A DNA stretch of 64,000 nt from Candidatus Puniceispirillum sp. (GTDB taxonomy: Bacteria; Pseudomonadota; Alphaproteobacteria; Puniceispirillales; Puniceispirillaceae): assembly GCA_028382965.1 (NCBI GenBank), contig JAOEUK010000008.1, positions 36,891 to 100,890 of the forward strand, written 5' to 3'. Made by a program: the position numbers and the translations under genes. Under the pieces are notes generated by a model. The model worked only from the letters and a program-made list of their open reading frames with translations, was not told the DNA's origin and did not search any database. Positions 27,577 through 34,614 of this stretch are shown here, in pieces (within the stretch, counting starts at the first letter, position 1; the number at the start of each line of letters is the position of its first letter).

Positions 27577-27767
27577 TTATATCTCCTATTTTAACAACCT
27601 TGTTCAAAATTCCGGTAACACAAAACATAATTTCCGTAAACAATACCGTGCCTGCAAGCAAAAAATAATTTGAACCCGAACAAAATGTATCCTCGTTTAT
27701 AACGGCGGTTTACCTTAAATTTGAACAGTGAACAAGCAAAAAGAGTTAAAAAGCATACAAACTAGCA

Positions 27768-27797
27768 TTGACAAAAATTGAATATCTTTACGATAAT
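27768..27797 (+). promoter_or_regulatory. Strong-looking sigma-70 promoter pointing at folK antisense
   Basis: TTGACA (27768-27773), 18-base spacer, GATAAT (27792-27797): six of six and five of six consensus matches. It is on the plus strand, in the 281-base gap between rpoZ and folK, which are both on the minus strand. A transcript would run into folK antisense. I see no ORF that it could serve within the next 700 bases on the plus strand, apart from the distant NYN gene at 28594. Confidence 0.35.
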
Positions 27798-27857
27798 AAT
27801 AAATTTGGATCAGCTTTTTTGATTGAAACGGAAAAACAAAGAAAAATGATTTGCCTA

Positions 27858-28364
27858 TCAATTAATCGCGAGACGTATTTTTTGTTCAGCTGGTAATGCT
27901 GAAATGAGCTCCCCTATTTCTTTACAAGTAACCGGATGTTTCCAATTAGGACTCAACTCGCGCAGTGGGAGCAGCACAAAAGCTCTATCATGCAATCTTG
28001 GGTGAGGCAGAGTTAAGTCAGCTCTGCTGATTACCAACCCATCAAAATCAATTAAATCCATGTCCAACACACGAGCCTCATTACGTAGTCCACGAACCCT
28101 ACCAAAAAGCACCTCAGTTTGATGCATTGCCGCCAAGGTTTGAGAAGCATCAAGTTTAGTTTTTGCAATGGCAACAGCGTTTAGATACCATGGCTGGTCA
28201 GAAACCGGCACTGGAGCAGACTCATACCAGTTTGAAATTTTTTCAACGTAAACTCCTTCTTGGGCAAGAGCAGAGAGCGCGGCGACACAACCCTCTCGTG
28301 GATTTCCATAACCAACCGGAGTCAGATTTGCCCCAAGTCCAATAAATATGCGTGATGTGGCCAT
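27858..28364 (-). CDS. folK: 2-amino-4-hydroxy-6-hydroxymethyldihydropteridine pyrophosphokinase
   Basis: Transfers pyrophosphate from ATP to the pterin in folate synthesis. 168 residues; IFIGLGANL at the start, WYESAPVPVSDQPWYLNAVAI near residue 45, LDMDLIDFDGLV near 100 and LPHPRLHDRAFVLLPL near 118 are the family motifs, including the metal-binding Asp pair. Monocistronic or followed by rpoZ after a 281-base gap. Confidence 0.95.
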   Translation of the reverse strand: MATSRIFIGLGANLTPVGYGNPREGCVAALSALAQEGVYVEKISNWYESAPVPVSDQPWYLNAVAIAKTKLDASQTLAAMHQTEVLFGRVRGLRNEARVLDMDLIDFDGLVISRADLTLPHPRLHDRAFVLLPLRELSPNWKHPVTCKEIGELISALPAEQKIRLAIN

Positions 28365-28593
28365 TACTTCTTTGCTTCCTTAGTCAAATATTAATGAACA
28401 CTAACAACATAATCGAAAAAAAATTAAAAAATTTATTGTGTAGCATAAAAATGACTGTTGTGAGTACCTCTCATCGCTTAGACTTGTCTATCAAAAGAAT
28501 CTCAAACAGCCTTGAAAAACACATTATGATGCTGCTCGATTAAGGATTTAATTTTAACAAAATTTTAATTTTTTTTAATTCTGGAATTTAAAA

Positions 28594-29142
28594 ATGAAAC
28601 ATGAAAAAACGGCACTTTTTATTGACGGATCAAATTTTTACGCGGCAACGCGGTTGCTGAATATGGATATTGACTATTCCAAACTTCACCAATATTTCAG
28701 TCAAGACACTAATTTAATCAGAGCCTACTATTACACCGCGCTTCCAGAAGACCAGGAGTTTTCGCCATTGCGGCCTCTTATTGATTGGCTCGATTACAAT
28801 GGCTATGCAGTTATTAGTAAATTAACTCGAGAATTCACTGACCCCGAAACAGGAAAAAAACGGACAAAGGGTAACATGGATATGGAGCTTGCTCTTGACA
28901 TGTTAAAACTAGCCCCACATATCGATCACGCGGTGCTCTTTTCTGGTGACGGTGATTTTTGTCGTCTTCTTGAGGATGTCCAAGGGAGTGGTGTCCGAGT
29001 TTCAGTTGTGTCAACAACTAAAACCTCTCCACCAATGGCAGCAGATAGTTTGCGTCGCATGGCAGATGTGTTTATTGAAATGGAGACATTACGTCATCTC
29101 ATCGCACGACCATCTCGCCAAACAGAAGCCAATCCTGATTGA
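28594..29142 (+). CDS. NYN domain protein (LabA/DUF88 family PIN-like ribonuclease)
   Basis: 182 residues. The NYN fold is shown by FIDGSNFYAATRLLNMD near the start (Asp11), TKGNMDMELALDML (Asp96), and LFSGDGDFCRLLEDV (Asp119, Asp121). The acidic set matches PIN-like metal-dependent RNases, so the protein is likely a ribonuclease; the natural RNA target is unknown. Divergent from folK and ends 14 bases before the convergent smpB. The upstream 229-base gap is very AT-rich, with T-rich tracts just before the ATG. Confidence 0.85.
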   Translation: MKHEKTALFIDGSNFYAATRLLNMDIDYSKLHQYFSQDTNLIRAYYYTALPEDQEFSPLRPLIDWLDYNGYAVISKLTREFTDPETGKKRTKGNMDMELALDMLKLAPHIDHAVLFSGDGDFCRLLEDVQGSGVRVSVVSTTKTSPPMAADSLRRMADVFIEMETLRHLIARPSRQTEANPD

Positions 29143-29156
29143 GATAGTTACTTAAA

Positions 29157-29627
29157 TTAGTTATTTCGGGTATTAAGCAACCTCGCTTTATCACGGCTCC
29201 AGGTCCGGTCCTTATCCGCTTGCCTTTTGTCTTGTTTCTTTCGCCCTTTAGCAAGACCAATTTGAATTTTTGCTACACCGCGATCGTTGAAATAAATCGC
29301 AAGCGGCACTAATGTCATACCCTCCCGGCGAATCAGTCCAAGCATACGGTTTCGCTCTCGAGCTTTAACAAGAAGCTCACGAGGACGCTTTGGCTCATGG
29401 TTTGCACGCGCAGGTTCATAAATGGGGATGTTTGCATTAAACAACATCAGGCGACCTTTATCGTCACCAGCATAGGACTCAGCAATACTAACACGGCCAC
29501 TGCGAAGTGATTTAACCTCACTACCCAACAAAATCAAACCAGCCTCTAACTTTTCTTCAATCTCATATTCGTGCCTCGCTTTGCGGTTCTCAGCTATACG
29601 TCCAGTTGAAATTATGCCTTTGGCCAT
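29157..29627 (-). CDS. smpB: SsrA-binding protein SmpB
   Basis: Binds tmRNA and brings it to stalled ribosomes for trans-translation. 156 residues from MAKGIISTGRIAENRKARH; the family motifs EIEEKLEAGLILLGSEVKSL, the SYAGDDKG block, and the C-terminal basic tail with LAKGRKKQDKRQADKDR are clear. A five-residue longer start at 29642 is possible but unusual. Downstream of dapA on the same strand, a common alphaproteobacterial pair. The tmRNA gene itself is not in this window as far as I can see. Confidence 0.96.
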   Translation of the reverse strand: MAKGIISTGRIAENRKARHEYEIEEKLEAGLILLGSEVKSLRSGRVSIAESYAGDDKGRLMLFNANIPIYEPARANHEPKRPRELLVKARERNRMLGLIRREGMTLVPLAIYFNDRGVAKIQIGLAKGRKKQDKRQADKDRTWSRDKARLLNTRNN

Positions 29628-29667
29628 TACAAATCCAATCAAACTGACTGATGCGCGAGCATTATCA

Positions 29668-30570
29668 CTAAATCATCAAGCCCGCGCGGTTCAAAGCAGA
29701 TTCAACACACGCCTTACTAGCAGGGGCTATCTCACAAAGCGGCAAACGCGTCTCAGCGCCACAAAGTCCAAGCAGTTTCGCTGCATATTTCACAGGCCCA
29801 GGACTTGCTTCACAGAACATTGCATCATGCAAAGACATCAGACGTTCATTTATCGATTGTGCTTTAACAATGTCACCAGTTGACCAAGCTTGATGCATCT
29901 CACTTAAAAGCTTTGGCGCAATGTTAGCTGTAACAGAAATACAACCATGGCCGCCAGCTGCAAGATAGGGTAGAGCTGTGGCATCTTCACCCGACAATTG
30001 GGCAAATTCAGCTCCAAGAAGGTTACGAAGCCTCGTCGGCCGAGCAACATCTGCAGTTGCATCTTTTATACCTTTGACATTTGGGCAATCAGCAGCGAGT
30101 CGGGTCAATGTTTCATCAGCTACATGTACGATCGACCGGCCGGGAATATCATAAACAATAACTGGCACTGGCACCACTTTGGCGACTGAAGAAAAATGCT
30201 GGTACAACCCCTCTTGAGTTGGTTTATTGTAGTAAGGGCTCACAATCAAAACTGCATCAGCGCCGGCACCCGCAGCATGTTTGGCGAGCCTCATTGCTTC
30301 TGAAGTACTATTAGATCCAGCGCCAGCAATGACCGGAACACGACCTGATGCCTGTTTGATGCAGAGCTCAACAATAATATCGTGTTCTTCATGCGAAAGC
30401 GTAGGAGATTCCCCCGTTGTCCCAACCGGCACCAGCGCAGCTGTTCCACTCTCGATCTGCCACTCTACAAGGTTACAAAAAGCATCCTTATCCAGCTGCC
30501 CATCCTTAAAAGGTGTAACAAGGGCCGTGCAAGAGCCTGAAAAAAGTACATCTGTAATAGCTGGTGACAT
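29668..30570 (-). CDS. dapA: 4-hydroxy-tetrahydrodipicolinate synthase
   Basis: Condenses pyruvate and aspartate semialdehyde in the lysine/DAP pathway. 300 residues, TIM barrel. Schiff-base lysine is Lys169 in VKGIKDATADV; the proton-relay tyrosine is Tyr140 in VIVYDIPGRS; substrate loop VPVGTTGESPTLSHEEH at 48-63. The C-terminal residues differ from N-acetylneuraminate lyase-type relatives and the smpB neighbour supports DapA. Confidence 0.95.
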   Translation of the reverse strand: MSPAITDVLFSGSCTALVTPFKDGQLDKDAFCNLVEWQIESGTAALVPVGTTGESPTLSHEEHDIIVELCIKQASGRVPVIAGAGSNSTSEAMRLAKHAAGAGADAVLIVSPYYNKPTQEGLYQHFSSVAKVVPVPVIVYDIPGRSIVHVADETLTRLAADCPNVKGIKDATADVARPTRLRNLLGAEFAQLSGEDATALPYLAAGGHGCISVTANIAPKLLSEMHQAWSTGDIVKAQSINERLMSLHDAMFCEASPGPVKYAAKLLGLCGAETRLPLCEIAPASKACVESALNRAGLMI

Positions 30571-30767
30571 ATTCTACTCCTCGCGACATACCGCCTAAAA
30601 CTGTCTTGCTGTAAAATAAGCATGACACAAGATAAACACAAGCTAGCAATTATTTTGCTCTTACGATTATCGTAAAAATCGGAAAATAGTCATATCCGAG
30701 TTGATTGACGATTCGACGTCAGGAAGCTACTCATGATGCTGAACTATTATATTCAGGAAGCAAGCAG

Positions 30768-31787
30768 ATGTCCGATCCTATTCAATTGCCCCAAACACCT
30801 AAAGGTGCCCTTCAGATTGATCTCGCCATCATTGAAGCTGCAGCAACTCGGGTAAACCCATACATCTACAGAACTCCATTGCTGCAATCCCCAAGATTAA
30901 ATGACTTTTTAGGGTTCCAACTTTTAATAAAAGCTGAATCACTCCAGCATACTGGCTCATTCAAGTTACGTGGCGCCACAAATGCTGTTTGGAGTCTCGA
31001 CAAGGATGTAAGTCACGTTGTCGCCTATTCAAGTGGTAATCACGCCCAAGGAGTTGCACGTGCTGCAGCAACGCGCGGTCTAAAAGCAACAATCGTTATG
31101 CCAGAAGACACACCGGCAATCAAACTTGAAGGGACAAAGGCATTTGGCGCTAATGTTATAACCTATAATAGATACAAAGAGTCGCGTGAAGATATTGGCA
31201 TGGAGCTAAGCAAAAAATACAATGCTGACCTAATCAAACCCTATGATGACGTGCGTGTAATCGCTGGACAGGGAACTGTAGGCCTAGAAATAGTACAGCA
31301 AGCTAGAGCGGAGGGAGTCTTACCTGATGCTGTGATATGTTGTTGTGGCGGTGGCGGGCTAATTGCAGGTCTGAGCATTGCCTTCCATGCCCATTTTCAC
31401 AAATCCAACATATGGTGTGCTGAACCTGAGTTTTATGACGACACCAAGCGGTCATTGGAATCTGATCAAATACAACGAGCAGATACTAAACAAATATCAA
31501 TTTGTGATGCAATTGTAACACCTGAACCAGGAAAATTAACTTTTCCAATTAACCGCCAGCACTTATCCGGCGGTGCCGTTATTACAGATGAGGAAGTCTT
31601 GAAAACAATAGCAACCTTGTTCAAACATCTGAAGCTCGTTGTCGAACCGGGCGGTGCTGTGGCTGTGGCCGCTGCTTTAACTGGTCAAATTCCATCAGGA
31701 TCCAAAACTGTGGTTGCAGTTGCCTCAGGCGGTAACGTAGATAACACCATTTTTAAACGTGCATTAAGTGCAGGTGCATTTTTTTGA
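30768..31787 (+). CDS. Threonine/serine dehydratase family PLP enzyme without ACT domain
   Basis: 339 residues from the start MSDPIQLPQT; an ATG 63 bases upstream would add 21 atypical residues. Fold-type II PLP signature: Lys66 in HTGSFKLRGATNA, SSGNHAQGVARAAATRG near 105, and a CCCGGGGLIAGLS glycine loop near 190. No regulatory ACT domain, so it is more like catabolic threonine/serine dehydratases, serine racemase or EutB-type enzymes of ectoine breakdown; sequence alone does not decide. It is a paralogue of the ACT-containing enzyme at 14816. Convergent with hpf. Confidence 0.82.
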   Translation: MSDPIQLPQTPKGALQIDLAIIEAAATRVNPYIYRTPLLQSPRLNDFLGFQLLIKAESLQHTGSFKLRGATNAVWSLDKDVSHVVAYSSGNHAQGVARAAATRGLKATIVMPEDTPAIKLEGTKAFGANVITYNRYKESREDIGMELSKKYNADLIKPYDDVRVIAGQGTVGLEIVQQARAEGVLPDAVICCCGGGGLIAGLSIAFHAHFHKSNIWCAEPEFYDDTKRSLESDQIQRADTKQISICDAIVTPEPGKLTFPINRQHLSGGAVITDEEVLKTIATLFKHLKLVVEPGGAVAVAAALTGQIPSGSKTVVAVASGGNVDNTIFKRALSAGAFF

Positions 31788-31920
31788 AAAGCTGAGAGGA
31801 CTCACAGCCAGCAACAAGCAAAAACCAAAACATTATATCTCTTTGGAATTCTACATAAGATATTTAGAATGCAAAAATTTTGCAATCCACCTAAAGAAAA
31901 ATTGGCTTCTATACCTTCCC

Positions 31921-32517
31921 TTAACCAGCCATTCCACGAGAGCCACGCGGATCAATCCAGCCTATCGATCCATCGTCACGAATGTGCACAACATTAAGAC
32001 CAAAATGACTAGCGTTACGGAACATTAACATTTTGGAATCAGTAAGTTCCAACCGCATAACCGCTTGTTCTACCGTAAGCACCTCAATGTCGTAAGATAG
32101 CTCAGCAACAACAGGTAACAATTCCTCTTCATCATTAGCTTCATCAATCAATTGACCGGCGGCAGCGTATACCGCCATAGGCACAATATCGATATCATTC
32201 TCTTCTGCAACAGTAAGACCATGTCGATGGTTTTTAAGGCGCCGTTTATGTCTCCTCAATCTTTTTTCTGCGTGCTCTAGCGCGGCATACAATGCTGACT
32301 GAGCATCAAATGCCCTTCCAGTAGACTCCAACTCCATCCGCTGTGACAAAGCAACCCTTGTCTTTACCGTAAAGCCCGACTCAGCCTTTTCTAATGTAAC
32401 GTGACCGCTGACAGCATTGTCAAAATATTTTCCCACAACATTATTCAGCGCAGTTTCAGCATACTCTTGAAAAGCAATACCGGTATCCATATTTTTACCT
32501 GAGATATTTATTTGCAT
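31921..32517 (-). CDS. hpf: Ribosome hibernation promoting factor, long form
   Basis: Dimerises 70S ribosomes in stationary phase or starvation. 198 residues from MQINISGKNMDTG. The N-terminal S30AE domain (to about residue 100) has the basic KRLRRHKRRLKNH stretch; after an acidic linker the C-terminal dimerisation domain reads LTVEQAVMRLELTDSKM and MFRNASHFGLNVVHIRDDGS. The presence of this second domain marks long HPF, which makes 100S particles without RMF. Upstream lies a leader with short inverted repeats. Confidence 0.93.
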   Translation of the reverse strand: MQINISGKNMDTGIAFQEYAETALNNVVGKYFDNAVSGHVTLEKAESGFTVKTRVALSQRMELESTGRAFDAQSALYAALEHAEKRLRRHKRRLKNHRHGLTVAEENDIDIVPMAVYAAAGQLIDEANDEEELLPVVAELSYDIEVLTVEQAVMRLELTDSKMLMFRNASHFGLNVVHIRDDGSIGWIDPRGSRGMAG

Positions 32518-32539
32518 TGGCAACTCATCTCCTGTTATC

Positions 32540-32557
32540 AAACCAAAAAAATGGTTT
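32540..32557 (-). promoter_or_regulatory. Inverted repeat just upstream of hpf
   Basis: AAACCA and TGGTTT arms (6 bases, 6-base loop of T on the minus strand) lie 23-40 bases upstream of the hpf ATG. As RNA it would form a small hairpin close to the ribosome-binding site (ACAGGAGATGAG). It may influence translation or be a chance repeat in the 204-base gap. Confidence 0.22.
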
Positions 32558-32721
32558 ATGCGTTAACACCAGCTAGAACGCATGAGGATTGAGCACCAAT
32601 CTCTGGACAACTTGAACGAATATCGTTTCAAATTGTTGAGCGTAGCAACCAATCTAACGCTCTATAGATATAGACTGCCAACCTTTGCTATTCCTTACAA
32701 CAACTCTTTAACAAAAGTTAG

Positions 32722-33345
32722 TTATACATCTTGAATACGAAGTCCCAATGACAGCCGACCTCCCTTGACATGGTCAACCCCATGCAATGGTCTTGCCTTG
32801 TCACCTTCGCGTCCAGCAAATCTTGATGCAGACAACAAAACTATACGACCGGGTTTGTCATTTATCACTTTCCGCTCATTACCCTCACGGTCTTTGCTAA
32901 CAAACAACTGTGATTTCCCAGCCAAATTGATAATTACTACAATATGTTTGTACCGCAGCCCATCTCTATGAATGCCAATTCCATGTGAACCTGACGCATA
33001 TTTCTGTATAGCAAAATCATTAAATATGAATGGTGCCTTTATTGGCTCCTCGACAATCTCTCTTCCTGCTTGATAAAGTCCAACCTCAAGTAGTTTTGCC
33101 AAACTATCAATTGCATTAATGCGAGGCGCTGGAAAGCAAACTTCAAAGTCTTGAAACACACTTTTTTTTTCTAATCCAACCTCTTTGCTAGCTTTTCTAA
33201 AAAGCTGACGGTTACATAGTTCTCTGAGAGCAGTTATCTCCACAATATCTAACAAATGAAAGCTAACCCATCGTCGATCAGGTTGAGCTAACCTCTTTAG
33301 TGCCCTTTTGAAAACAGCGCTTCTATTTCTATCAATTTGAAACAT
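32722..33345 (-). CDS. Putative 2-oxoglutarate/Fe(II) oxygenase-like protein
   Basis: 207 residues from the start MFQIDRNRSAVFKR; an upstream in-frame ATG at 33450 lies inside the preceding gene and is unlikely. The C-terminal half looks like the double-stranded beta helix of 2OG/Fe(II) oxygenases: HRDG at 126-129 as the HxD pair, His188 in RPLHGVDHVKGGR as distal iron ligand, and Arg197 as 2OG anchor. The substrate is unknown. It starts 4 bases after the stop of the SprT-like gene, so the two are very likely co-translated. I do not recognise a named subfamily. Confidence 0.6.
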   Translation of the reverse strand: MFQIDRNRSAVFKRALKRLAQPDRRWVSFHLLDIVEITALRELCNRQLFRKASKEVGLEKKSVFQDFEVCFPAPRINAIDSLAKLLEVGLYQAGREIVEEPIKAPFIFNDFAIQKYASGSHGIGIHRDGLRYKHIVVIINLAGKSQLFVSKDREGNERKVINDKPGRIVLLSASRFAGREGDKARPLHGVDHVKGGRLSLGLRIQDV

Positions 33346-33349
33346 AAAA

Positions 33350-33892
33350 TCACAGTGTGCCGGAGTTAGGTAGAAATATAACTGAAGCTTTACATTTAGC
33401 GCAAACAAGTCCAGCTTTGCGCCGATGTCGCTCAACTGAAAAACATCCATTAGGACATGTCATTTGCCAGCGAGCACTCGAAAAATTTAAGGTATGACAT
33501 CGAGTTGCTGTACAGCCGATCTCTCGTGCTTTTTTTCGCCACACTGCATTATGTCCATGATGGGGTCCAACCAAAGCATGAGCGATTTCATGAAGAATGG
33601 TATCGAGAATGTGACTTTTTTCGGCATTACGGATATAAAGCCGTGAAAGTGAAATAACTTGTTTATTGTAGTCACATTGTCCTGCACGTCGGCGTGCGTG
33701 ATCAAGTTTCACTTTCCAGCCAACAAGCCCATATCGTCTCATTAATTCTATAGTAGTTTGAATAGCATGGGCATAAGGACGATCAGCAATCTTGCAGGAA
33801 TCAGGAACATTTCTGTCGTGTGGCTTAGAAAAAAACGATAGTTTGTCTTTACCCATCGTCTCCAGAAGATGCTTAAATGGTGTTTTAATCAC
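33350..33892 (-). CDS. SprT-like zinc metallopeptidase
   Basis: 180 residues. The SprT/Spartan-type catalytic motif HEIAH is at 101-105 in ILDTILHEIAHALVGPHHGHN, with His114 a likely third ligand. The C-terminal part has two Cys pairs, CPNGC (146, 150) and CAKC (164, 167), forming a zinc-ribbon-like end. Related eukaryotic proteins cut DNA-protein crosslinks; bacterial SprT-like roles are largely unproven. It starts 42 bases after the DUF2842 gene and is followed 4 bases later by the oxygenase-like gene. Confidence 0.85.
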   Translation of the reverse strand: MIKTPFKHLLETMGKDKLSFFSKPHDRNVPDSCKIADRPYAHAIQTTIELMRRYGLVGWKVKLDHARRRAGQCDYNKQVISLSRLYIRNAEKSHILDTILHEIAHALVGPHHGHNAVWRKKAREIGCTATRCHTLNFSSARWQMTCPNGCFSVERHRRKAGLVCAKCKASVIFLPNSGTL

Positions 33893-33934
33893 TTTGCTTA
33901 AATAGCCTGGTTATCTGTAATTCTAATCAAATCT

Positions 33935-34138
33935 TTAATTACTCTCATGCTCTGCAAGCCACCCAACAACTTTAGCTGCTGCCGGTATCCATACTAGTCC
34001 AGCCACCCCATAAAAAATAAGGTCTATGAAAAAGTTTATATTTGTAACTAAGTCAGCAAACTGCAAAACGATAATCACATAGATCAACAAGGCTGGAATC
34101 AATCCTAACGCTACAATAAGATGCCGCCACCGGTTCAT
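33935..34138 (-). CDS. DUF2842 small membrane protein
   Basis: 67 residues with two membrane segments: residues ~7-27 (IVALGLIPALLIYVIIVLQF) and ~40-62 (LIFYGVAGLVWIPAAAKVVGWL). The layout and the GLVWIPAA-type second helix match DUF2842, a family restricted largely to alphaproteobacteria. Function unknown. Clear AGGAGAT-type Shine-Dalgarno upstream of the ATG. First gene of a minus-strand set with the SprT-like gene. Confidence 0.75.
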   Translation of the reverse strand: MNRWRHLIVALGLIPALLIYVIIVLQFADLVTNINFFIDLIFYGVAGLVWIPAAAKVVGWLAEHESN

Positions 34139-34309
34139 CTAAATCTCCTGTTCTATTAATATAAAATTTTGGTTAATAATAACAAAAAAAAATACTAAAA
34201 TTTCTTCAAGTAAAAATAGCCAATATAAATTTTTATTGGACATGATCCAGAAAATTCAAATATTACAAAAAAATACTAGCATTAAATAATTTCTTGGTTA
34301 AGAGTTTAT

Positions 34310-34515
34310 TTGTTTGGTGTGCGTAAAGCACTGAAAAGGGAATCGTGAACTTTAAACACGAGCTGCCCTCTGCAACTGTAAGCAGTGAACCAATCCAATA
34401 AATCCACTGCCTGATTAGGTGGGAAGGAAGGATTTGGTGTTGATCTGCAAGCCAGGAGACCTGCCAAACATGACCACCGTGTTGCTTCGCAGAGGGCTTA
34501 GCTAGCAGCGGATTT
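34310..34515 (+). ncRNA. Cobalamin (B12) riboswitch
   Basis: The conserved B12 box AGCCAGGAGACCTGCC is at 34450-34465, preceded by the GGGAATC element at 34338-34344 and the CTGCAACTGTAAGC-type core near 34370-34384. GCCCTCTGC (34365-34373) pairs perfectly with GCAGAGGGC (34489-34497), closing a long-range helix of the aptamer. It sits in the leader of the TonB receptor gene and predicts that this operon handles corrinoids. Exact ends are estimates. Confidence 0.93.
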
Positions 34516-34524
34516 CCCGTAATG

Positions 34525-34574
34525 GTGTCACTTTAGAGTGGTTCAGATACAATTTCTGAACCTGTTTTTGACAC
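34525..34574 (+). terminator. Attenuator-like hairpin after the B12 riboswitch
   Basis: GGTTCAGA (34540-34547) and TCTGAACC (34555-34562) form a perfect 8-base stem with a 7-base loop, followed directly by TGTTTTTG. An outer pair GTGTCA (34525-34530)/TGACAC (34569-34574) can extend it. This is a good intrinsic terminator located between the aptamer and the btuB start, so riboswitch control by premature termination is likely. Translation control instead remains possible. Confidence 0.7.
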
Positions 34575-34614
34575 TATTGAGTTTTTAATAACTCAGTGCA
34601 TGGGGAATATTTTT

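Noticed and set aside
28352..28543. 63-codon plus-strand ORF in the folK/NYN gap
   Set aside because: Its start overlaps folK, the composition is that of AT-rich noncoding DNA, no ribosome-binding site or family is seen.
31870..31884. Palindrome TGCAAAAATTTTGCA between convergent genes as terminator
   Set aside because: It is all AT apart from the ends, has almost no loop and no T tract.
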